Below are positions 9,354 through 21,300 of a stretch of 28,637 bases of DNA, one piece after another. The translations under genes and the position numbers were made by a program. The DNA lies in the IMG/VR virus record IMGVR_UViG_3300020463_000096, positions 1 through 28,637 of that record; one strand, written 5' to 3'. The first letter of the stretch is position 1, and the number at the start of each line of letters is the position of its first letter. Under the pieces are notes generated by a model. The model was not told the DNA's origin. It saw nothing but the letters and a program-made list of their open reading frames with translations, and ran no database searches. Source of the DNA: a virus.

Positions 9354-12300
9354 TCAACTTAAAACTGCCCTGATTGAACCACTATTTCGATGACCTGTTT
9401 CGCCAGTGCCATCGTAACTTTTTCTTTGAATAGTTGGGAATGTAGAGAGACCAGCATCTACTGTTAATCCAGTTACTCCAATCGAAATAGGATTAGATGA
9501 ACGTTTCAATAAGATTGAAGATGAACCGACATCATTACCATATAATATACCCCAACTCAATTTACCTAATGAAATTGTTTCTCCAATATAATTTGTTTCA
9601 TAATATCCTACTTCATCAATACTATTAAACCAAGAATCAGTATTTGAATGTACATTACATGTGCAAATTCCTTTAGAACCATCAAATGTAATTTCATTAA
9701 CAATATAAACATTATCAAGGAATGTTGTTCCGATACCAACAACATGTGCATCATCAGGATTTACAGATGTTAATCCTTGCCCAACCGTTGTTTCTGTAAT
9801 TAATATAGGATAACCTTTTTTAAGTGAATTAATATCACTCACATTTTCATAACTTCCATCTTCTGCTCTTCTCACCGCATGGAAAGTAAATTTTAATGCA
9901 GGGTCATTAGTACCAGTTCTAGTCGTCGTTCCAATACCTGTTATGATTCCAGTGTATCCTTTGAAATTATCGATTCCTGTAATTTTTTCATACTTGAATG
10001 GAGGACTTTCAATAATTACTTGAGGTGGATTGCTTGAATCATATCCAAGACCTCCATCTGTTATCTGGTCAAAAGCAACTGAACCATTAGAAACTGTAAG
10101 CGTTGCTGTTGCTGTAGTTCCTATACCAACACCAATTCCTGAAGGTGGTGATGCTATTGTTACATTAACTACACCTTCATATCCAGAACCTGCATTTGTT
10201 ATAGTTAAAGAAGAAATAGATTGTTGTGTACCTATTCCAGAAACATTTGCTATTGCAGTTGCAGGAGTATGTATTTCACCTGATGTTACTAATGCATCAA
10301 CAGATTTATCACCAGTGCCATATTTTCTTTCCTCAATGAAGAATGATTCAGCATCATCAACAAAAATACTATTGTCATTTACTCCCATGCCAGAAGTTTC
10401 ATTAAAGTCACCAATTATCTTAGATGTAGGATAAATTTGAGGTTCTAATATAGATCTTGATTTAGGAACTAATGTACCATTAATTTGTAAATCTCGTTTT
10501 TGTTTTGTCCATCTAACTGGTTTTTCATTTATCTGATCGATTCCTAAACCCGTGTAGATATCAGTATCAACTAAATCAGTATTAAGAATTTCTTTTACAA
10601 TTCTCTCATTTTGTTGTGTTGTTGTTATACCAAGTAATTTATTACTCTTAAATACACGAAGACTATCACCAATTTCAATTGATTCTGCAACATTTTGAAT
10701 CTTAACATCTGTATTATCTTTACCCTTATAGAAGTAAATATCAACCTGATCATTATCATTTAAATTTAGACCTGTTTCTCCTTGAGGAGGTTCTTTGAAT
10801 ATAAATGTTGTTCCACCAAAGAATTGATATGATTCACCAGGTTTTTGTAAAACACCGTTGACAAATATAAGTAATACTGCATCTAAATCAATCAGTGAAG
10901 AACGATCTTGTGTTTTATCTACTTCAAAACTTAGCAATTCCCCATTAAAGAATAATGGGAATCTAACTCTTTTGCCATCTTGTAAAAACTTTATGTTATC
11001 AATTGCATCAATCTCACCAAATTGCCAAGAAGAAAATCTATCATTGAATATTTCTAAAACTTCTAATTCAAACTCTTGTATTGGTGCTGATAAATGAGCA
11101 GCAGTTACAAGACCAACAGGTTTAAATTTATCTCCTTTTTTAAATGAATACCCTTCTCTTGCTACTTCAAATTTACTTATTGTAAATAATGTTGAACCAA
11201 TTCCAACTGAGGTCGTTGCTCCACTAACAGCAACATTTAATAATAAATTAGCACCCGTTTCCTCAGTAGATCCAACACCTAATCTAGATATACCTACAAC
11301 TTCAAGATTTTCATATACAGGATCAGGTACAATTATTTGTGGATTTATATATCCAGAACCTGGATTTGCAATTGTAAATGCAAGTGATCCACCTACACCC
11401 ACTGTCGCTGTTACCTCAGCACCTGTACCACCTCCACCACCAGCACCAACATTAACAGTAATTGAATTAGTAGTGACTGAAGTGATTGTTAAAAAGACAT
11501 TATTTGCTGGATCTGTTGCACGAGGATATGGGTGATTGCTAAAATGATTGTCTTTATCACAAGTAAACACTAATGAATCAGTTGCAATTTTTATTTTATT
11601 ACTTGTAGTTAAACCATGCTCTGAAATAATTAATACTAATTCACCAGTTGATGATTCATATATTACATCGGTAGGTGTAAATGTTGAAGTGCTATTTTCA
11701 ACACTAATAGAATTGCTTGATGAACTTACAAATTTGTGTAAGAAATTAATATCAGTAACACCAATAGCAACGGTTCCACCACGATAACCTGATCCGAACG
11801 TTAAATCTTCAAAGAATTCAAATGCATGACCACCACCTTGATAAGTATGTGGTATTGTACTAGCACCTGCCTGTACTTCAAAACTTCTTTCAGATACAAT
11901 ACCAACGACAAATAAAGGTCTTTCATGATCTTGGAAAATAGTTGTTGTAACACCAACATATCCACCACCACCAATTGTTTTAACTGAATCAGTAGCAGCA
12001 GAAACAAATGTATGAACAGATTGATCAGCTGGATCTGATGCACCAACATTAACTTTAAATGTATTAACTGTTTTATTAGTAATTGTAAGATATTGATTAG
12101 CAGCAGGGTCTGTTGAACGAGGATAGCAGTGAGTAGAATTATTACCATCCTTTGCACATGTGAAACATATTGAACCTGTATCAAGAATAACAGCATCACC
12201 CACAACTAATCCATGATTAGGTATTGTGATTGTCAATACTCCAGTAACAGAATTATATGCTGCATTGGTTGGAGTTCCTACCACTGTTTTGGGACATTTA

Positions 12301-15300
12301 AATTCAAGATCTTTTAATTTAACAGTATTAGGACGATTAAGTGAAAATCCATGAACATTATTTGTTGTTACTGTAATAATACCTGATGTATTATCATATA
12401 CAGCAGTTTGAATACCTAACTTTACTCCTGATGATGTACCAATACCTACAATGCTTGTGATTGCACCATTCGTATCTGTAAACGGTTTTACTTTTGCCCC
12501 CAATAATGGTGCATATCCTAATCCTGGTGTTGAACCTAATGATACAATAAGACCACCTCTTGGTATTTGATTTTGATTAATATCCTGCTGAGAAACAAGG
12601 AATGTGCCATCATCCTTAGTAATTCCTGTAAACCTTATTGATGATATTCCAGCAGTTGTATCTGCTGTAATTCTATAATTGTTATTTGTAGAACTTGCTG
12701 TAAATGGTCTTTGGTATACACCATTAATGAATACAACACCATTTCCTACCTCAACACCAGCAGATGTATTTGCTCCTCCTACTTTTAAAGTATAGTTTGT
12801 TGTAAGTCCCGTAAAATTATCAGATATATCATCAAATAACATATTTGTTGTATAATTTTGTCTTGTAAATGTTCTTCCACTGAAGTTTGCTTTTACAAAA
12901 GGTATTTCAGTATCAGTTTTTCTTGATCGTGTATTTCCTTTTGGAGGACTAATAAAATGAACATTACTATCAATAATATTAAATGAACCTCTATGAATTC
13001 TCACAATATCACTAGCATTATGAGGTGTAGCACCAATTCCTAATGATCCTCTTTCAACTCTAACTGTTGGAACTGTTGATAATCCCTCTGATATGTTTTT
13101 CTGATCATCTATTTCTCCGCTTCCATCAGCTGTGCTTGAAAATCCAACTTCTCTTATCTTCATGAATTCTTCATTAATTTTCAATACATCAGATGTGGAT
13201 ATTGAACCAATTCCACTTAATGAAAATTGTGATGTACCTGCACCAATATTAACACTTAATGTATGTGTTAAGGATGTAAAGGTTATTGGTTGCTGTACAA
13301 CACCATCTAATCCAATCATAGTTTTAGATAATTTTTTAGTCATATTCAACTTATGACGATTACCAGAACCTACACCAGTGAAGGTTATCGCAATACCAGA
13401 TGTTATATCATCTTTTGTCGGGAATAATTGAAACTGGTTAATATCACCTAAAAGTTTTACAAAAACAGTTGAGGGTAAAATATCTGTTGTTAGACCAACA
13501 TTATTTACAGTTGAACCAATAGAAACTGGTGTGGCAGCAACACCTACAAAAGATGAACCAGGTGTATATTCTAGTTCCTCATTTGTATTAAAGAAATGAT
13601 TTGGTATTGTAAATATACCTGTTGATTTTTCTAGTCCAACACCATCAGGATCAAAAGTTTTGGTGTAAATTGGTGTTCCTTTATACTTTAATTCAAATTC
13701 TGTTTTATCAGCTCTTTTACCTTCTAAACCATCAAATGCAGATAATAATAGACTTTGAGTTACATTACCATAACTTAAAGGTAATGGATTGTTACTAAAA
13801 TCTTGTTCTGTGTAGAATACCTGATTGTATGCTTGAACTTTAACTTCATCTGTAAACTCTGGATCAGATTTAAACATTAAACTAATATTATCACCAAATA
13901 TTGTAGAGGTAAATGAACCAATTCCTGAAGTTGAACCTAATGAAACATATGGATATTGAACTACTAGAATATCATCAGCATCTCTAATCGCTGTAACTTG
14001 GTGTATTGCAGAAGTTTGTCCCGTAGATACTTTAACTAATGATTTAACTGAACTATCAAATGATTTAAGTCTAGCATATTCAATTAATCCAGTCCCTTCT
14101 TTAAACGTAGATTCAAGTCTTGCACTTCTTTCTGATTCTTCAGGTTGTCCCTGAGCTAAAAATCTATGAGTTCCAATACCAGCGGTTGTAGTTCCTAAAC
14201 CAACTATACTTGATTTTGTGTTTAAATTATTATTTCTGTCATTTTCAATTTGTAATTTAACTAAACCATTTTCCAATTTAGAAGTTATAATTCCAACTTT
14301 ATTTGTAGAAATTCCTATTACATCATCAGAATAAATTTGTGATAAAGATGTATTAACACCATCAAAATCAAGTAAAATTTCATTATAATTATATTCTTTT
14401 GTTACCGTATCTTGTACAAATATATTTGCTTGTAACCCATTGAATTCATCTTTATCAAACTCAAAAATTGATGTTGTGCTATTTGAATTGGCATCTACAT
14501 TAGCACTTACTAACTTGATGCTACCAATTACGTTTGTAGTAGTTCCTAATGTATCAACATCATAAAAGGTTTTTAATATTTTAATGTCATGATCTCTTGT
14601 AAATTGCTCAACAGGTTCAAATAATAGATTTACAATCTCAGTATCTGTCTGTTCAGTTTTAAAATCACCTAGTTTTAAATTACTATCAACACTATTTTCC
14701 CCTATTCCAGCGGTATCACTTGTTTTTTCAAGTAATATAACATCCTCCTCAGTGGTTAAAACAATTATTTCACTTACTTGAGTATCAAATGTATCTGGAT
14801 CTACTACTTGAATAAGATAATTTACAAATCTACCATCTATCTCATCAATAATACTATTATTTGCAGAAAAACCAACGCTTGAAAATCTACTACTAATATC
14901 ATCATGCATCAAAACTCGATTGGATATGCATTTATTGAAGTTAGTTAATTTTTTATTTGAAAATAGAAGTGATTTTGTTTTATTTGAGAGACTTTCATAA
15001 TCTGTTGTATAGTCAAAATTATTAATTGCATCTACTCGATTATCATCACTTACAAGATCTATAGTTAAATTTCTTATTGTTTCACGAGTATCTGCTATCC
15101 CAACTTTTACTTGACTTTGAATGAATGTATCTGCAAAGTTTTTTAATCCAGCAGGATGAAGAATACTGTTAACACTGTTAGAAAATTCATCCCAAGTTAT
15201 AGGACTTTTAATTGAGTATGATAAATTTTGAAAGTAATCGTTATTAGGTATTACCTGTATATCTTCATTTAATTTACCAATATTATCGATCCAACCATAT

Positions 15301-18300
15301 TCTTGACGATTTGAATAATCAATAGAGAAGAAACCTTGATCAGTTTTAAGATCAACTACCTCAGCTGAAACACCTGTTGTTTTACCTGTAATTCTATCAC
15401 CCTTTTTAATTACTTGCAATCCATCTAATTTTATGTAATCATCTCTCGATTCAACAATTGATAAACTTGAATTTTCATTGTTTAAAAGTATTTTTTCATT
15501 TAATTGAAAAGCACCTCTATTCTGAACTGGTTTTAAGTCTGGATATATTTCTTTATTAATTATTGATGCAAATCCAGATTGGAATGACTTAGCAATTCCT
15601 GGATTTGTAGTTACACCTGCAACACTATATTTTACGATTGTTTGAGCACCAGATATATACTCCTCGACTGTAAAGAATGAGAAATTATGATCAGATGAAT
15701 TAAATCCATCTCCCTCTATCTGACCACTTGATGGTATATTTTCTTGATCAAATACTGTCGTTAAACCTTCTTCACCAACTCTTTGTACACCTTCAACAAA
15801 TATTTCATCACCAACTTTAAATGGTTCAGGATCCCCAAACCCATTAAATGGGGTTTGCATGAAACAAACAACTAAACCTTGTGAATCAACAGACATTGAG
15901 TTGATACCAATTCCGTTTGAATTATTAATTGCAAATATTTGATGTGGTACAGAATCTAAACCATGAATAGGTGCTATTAATTGAACAGATGCAATTGTTT
16001 GGTTTGGAGATGAAGGTAACAATGTAGAATCATCTATAATTTCTTTTGTAATTGAATTTACAAGAATTAAATCTGGTGGTGTGGTATAATCAGAACCACC
16101 ATTAACAATTTCAATACCAGAAATAGTGTCTAAATTATCAATATTTAAAATTTGAGGTACAAAAACTTCTGGTTGAAGTGTCTTATCAGATGAATATTCA
16201 TAACCTATATCCAATATTCTTGTTTTATTAATTTTACCTATATTTTTAGATTCAATTACTAAATTAGCATTTATACCCTCTTCTGATAAAACCTTATTAA
16301 ATTCAGGTAATTTTTTATAATTAAATCCTTTTGAAATAATTTTTAATTTTTTAATACCACCTTTTACATTTTTTGATTTTGTTGAGTATTCAATTTTTTC
16401 GCAATCTGTATCCTGATACTCTAAAAATTCAGGTAATTTTGGTGAGAAATTAAATGTCTCTGATGTAACTCCAGATATCTTATATTGACCATTGTAAATA
16501 CTATCAACAAAAACAATTTCAGAATAATTTTTTACATCATTATCTGCTGTGCTAATAAATCCACCCTTAGTAAGACCATAGTATAATACTGGTGGTGTGG
16601 AAACACTTGGTTGTAATGTTAAAAAGGCACCTTCAATATCATTTTCATCTGTTCCTAAACCAACAGTACCCGCTACACCAACATTAAATATCGATGAATC
16701 TTGAGAACTTAAAAATTCATTACTGCCATTTTGGTAAAATATTTTAAAATCAAATCCAGCAAGAGTTGTTGTTGATAATCCAAACTTAATTTTTGAATTT
16801 TTATAGACCTTAATTTGAGGGTTTATTGGGGATATATTCTGTTCATTTCCTCCTGTATTAGGATCTATATCAATTAATTTTATTGGATTTGCAAATAAAT
16901 CATTGTGTGTCTCTGCTAATTGGAAATATTTGCTATTAATTTTATTTACAAAGTAAGAACCCGTTCCTAAACCAGCACTTCCTTCATAAAATACCTTATC
17001 ACCAGTAGCAAACCCATGAGTTTCTATACCGATTCTATTTGTCTCTACATTTGAACTTGTAAATTTAATTGGATTAATTAATAATTTATCAAATTGAGAA
17101 TTATAATTTACTTCAACAGGAACTGTTGTTCCTATTCCAACTGTTAAGTTGGGCACAACATTAATATTAACAATATCACCATTTTGTAAATTATGTGTTG
17201 TTGTTTCAGCAGCTGCAACTTTTGTTGTTAAAGTGCTTACAATTTTTTCAACGGTGCCAGTTACTTGTTCATATTGTGATGAAATATTATAAAGAAAAGT
17301 TGATAATCCTACAACAGAACTACCATTAGAATTAAAATATAATCCTTCACTAGTATTCCCAACACTAACTGTTGAAAGACCAATGTAATTTTCACTCTTT
17401 TTAATAACAAACAATTCTATTTCAGTATCAAATGTACCAAATGGTATTGCAAAATTATTAGTTGTATCATTAGGATCATCAGTGGTAGCCACATCTATTT
17501 GTCTGTTTGGAACAGGTGGAACCGTAAATAACACTTTTTGTCCAGTTTTAAATGGATGATTTGGTAGATATATTTGTCTATTCGGTATTGAAACCTCTTT
17601 AATAGTTTCACCAATAACATAATTAGTGCTTATTCCGACTCCATCTGTACCAACTCCAATCGATTGAAGTGTGTTAAAATATACTATATCATTGACTTGT
17701 GAATTAAATGATGGTGTTTTTACTGGAATAGTAATTGTATTGTTTAGTAAATCAACATTTGAACCAAATGTATGCCCTATTCCATTAATACGTCTTAATG
17801 AACGAATTATTTTTTGATCATCATAAAAATTTAATACTTCAATTATTTCATCATCTAAGGCATTTCCAGAACCAACTCTAATACTACTACCTACTGAAAT
17901 ATTTTTTGGCAATTGGTTAACAAAAATATCTTCAATAGCACTAGTTAATCCAACAACACTCATACTTTTTGCCAAAGCAACACGAGAAGTAGTAACACCT
18001 ACCTTAAATGAATCTGTCAAATTTTGTATTGATGTACTTAAACCAGAAACAAATACAAAATCTTGGTCATTTAGTTCAATAAACGGTTTGTAATTACCAA
18101 TTACTGCATCTTGATTCAATCTTGTAAATACTACATCCTCAAATCTATCCAATGTAGTTACAATACTGGAGACTCCTAAACCAATTATTTCACTAACCTC
18201 GGCTCTAAAACCCTGACCATTCGTATCTGTCTCATCAAAGGAAGTAAGATCACCAACTTTGTAATTAGAACCAGTATTTAATATTTTAATATCATCAATT

Positions 18301-21300
18301 TCACCCTTTGTAACTGATATTACTTCTGCTGTTTGTAAAGAATTTTCATTTGATTCGATTAAGAAATCATTATCTGCAAATTTCTCTCCAACATTATATG
18401 GATAGGTATTTCTTTTTAAATTTGAATTATTAAAATCAAAATCATGATCTAATGTTAAATTGTCTTGAATCAAAGGTGATCTAAAAGTTCTTCCTATAAA
18501 GTAAGGATATGTACCAATAATTTTATCATTATTATCTAATTCAACAGTGGTAAAATAAGCATATATTCCGTTAGGAAATTCTGGTGTTTTACAAAATCTT
18601 CCATTGTGAATATCTAAATCACCTGATTTATCAAAGATAAAATCACTAACAAAGAAACCACCATCAAATCCAACAGGTCTATTTTTAACTTTACTTGTAT
18701 CTTTAACATAGGAAGATTTTAAAAGTTTTAATTCTGAATTAATATTATCTGGGTTAGAGTATCCAGATGGACCATAAATTGGATTACCGTCATATGCCCA
18801 ACCTATAATTGGAGAATGATTTTGTGGTGAGTTATTTACTAATTCAAAATTATCATCTTCTAAATTTTGTAATAATGTTTCATCACAACTTAAAACGTTA
18901 AAACTTAAAAAATCTTTCCTTGGTATTAATGTTGAATGACCCTCTCTGATATACTCATTTAATTTCAAACTTCTTATAGAAGAATTAAATGTACCATTTA
19001 TTCCTCTTGATACAACATCTGCGGTTGTAGTTGCTTCATCGTACCCTATACCAGTACTAATTATAATTACATCTGTTAACTTACCATCGGTTATAACAGG
19101 TCTTACAATCGCTCCTGCACCCTCACCAGAGGACATAATTCTTATCTCTGGAATAGAATTATATTCCATCCCCTGATCTAATATTTGTACATCAATTATT
19201 TTGCCATTTTGAATTATTGGTTTTACGCCACCCAATCTACCATTTAGTATATCAACTTTTGGATTAGATATATTATTTACTATTGTTGAACCATAATCTG
19301 TGCCCTCCTCATATAGATAAGCACCAATGAATGATCCAGTAATTATGGGAGTAGTATTAAATGTTCCATTTACATTACCATTATAGACAACTTCTATATC
19401 AACTTTGGCATCTGGATATTTAAAAGTTTGATATCCAGTTCCAGTTGAATTTAATCCAACAAATTTTCTTCTATCAAAATCTACTCTTGAAGTACCACCT
19501 ATTCCTGCATCTGCTAATCTAAATGAATTATCATCTACTTTAATAACATAGTAAGAAGATGTGATATCTAATCCCTCAATTGCTTTTGGTATTGTAGAAC
19601 CAATACCAACTGCTGGTGAATAATTTACTATATCGCCATTTTTAAATCCATGACTAGTAAAATTAACAGTATCAAAGGAGGTTGATATACCACTTGGTTT
19701 TACAAATAATTTACGATGTTGGTATCCACTACCAGAATTAATTACATTAATACTTGTTATAGTGTTTTTTGACTCTGTTCTAAAATAATGAGTACCTGTT
19801 GCAGAAGAATCTGTCGCTAATCCAACTGTATTAATTCCAGCAATACCAGTTAATGCGTCATTTTTTTTATTAAAAATTCTGATGGTTGTTGGATTAACAA
19901 CTCGACAAAAATATGGATCTGAATTTGCTAATGCTCCTTTAATTTCATTTAATGCATCATAAGGATCACCAATACCAAGAGAACTATTGCCATTATTTTG
20001 ATAATAAATTACCTGACCATTTTCTAATTTATGTTCTGTATTAAATGTGATAGTTTCATTTTCAATATCTACACCACCACCAAATTTAAAATCTCTGGCA
20101 ACAAAATATATCTCTCTAAATCTTGCTCCAACACTTGCTTCTAATTCACATCCATTACCATTTAATCCAGTTAGTGATATACTTTTTACAGATTTGATAT
20201 CGAATTCTTGTGGATCAATTAAAACTTCTTTGACTGAACCACTTAAAATTGGTTCAAGTAATGCACTTGTAGCAGCACCAACAGTGTGAGCAACACCTGG
20301 TTCAACAACTAACTTAGGTGGATTAATTATATCATACTGCTCACCACTGTTTAATAAATTTACTGAGGATAAGTTTCCATAACTAACAAAATCTTCTGAT
20401 AAAGGAGATCTTATCTCAACACCATTTTTTAATATTCCAATATCATTAATAGTTTCATCATTTGTAGATATATCAATTAAATTTTGTGATAAAGGAAATT
20501 TCCTCAAAATTTTATTCGCACTTATCTTTTTACCATGATGCCTCAATAAAGTGAATGTATGTAAGTCTTTTGTTGAAATACCTAAACCAACTTGTATCGT
20601 ACTAGCAGTTCCGATCTGACCTCTTGAATTGTAAAGGGCTATTTTTGTTATATTTGAATTAACTGGTGCTGGTTGTGGGTCAACATAATAAACTCTACTA
20701 TCTTCTAAACCTATTGGTATTTCACCGAGAGTTTCATTACTGTTTGAAAGTGGATCCTTGATTGAGTTATAAACAACAGCATCTCCCTGTTTAAATTTTA
20801 TATCCCTATTTTCACTAAAATTAAATTGTATGATACTATATAATCCAGTTATGGGATCTTTACTACTTTCATCAAATGAAAAATCTTCCGTAGTATCTGC
20901 AATTCCAACAAGTGTTTCTTTTATAATATCCTCAGTTATGTCAAAATCTGGGAGTGAATTAGAAGCAACATAACCAAAATTATCACCATCAACATATAAG
21001 TTTAATATATTTGAAATAATTTTTTCATTTCCTTCTTTTATCTCTACATTTGTGCTTATTGTTTTATCGATTACTCTACGAATATCATACAACCCTGATG
21101 GAGTAGATGTATATGATAAGTTAGTAGCTAAAAATTGATTTGAATTTTGTATAATATCAACATTAAACGAACCAAGAATATTTTGACTATTTCTATTTAA
21201 AATATTAAATTTGTCACCCTTTTTAAGAGAAGATTTATCAATTGATGTATTTAAGGTTATAGTTGATCCAGATATCTCTATAACTTGAAATCTTGAACTA

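Noticed and set aside
10030-10434. 134-aa plus-strand ORF
   Set aside because: It is antisense to the gp7-like gene with no recognisable domain, and every supported gene runs the other way.
11801-12205. 134-aa minus-strand ORF, Leu/Val/Ile-rich
   Set aside because: It lies inside the gp7-like gene in another frame; its composition is what shifted reading of A+T-rich Ser/Thr codons gives, and there is no ribosome site or domain.
19861-19868. Run of eight T (A8 in the gp7-like coding strand) as a phase-variation tract
   Set aside because: It encodes ordinary Lys codons in frame, and such runs are expected in A+T-rich genes; nothing suggests switching.
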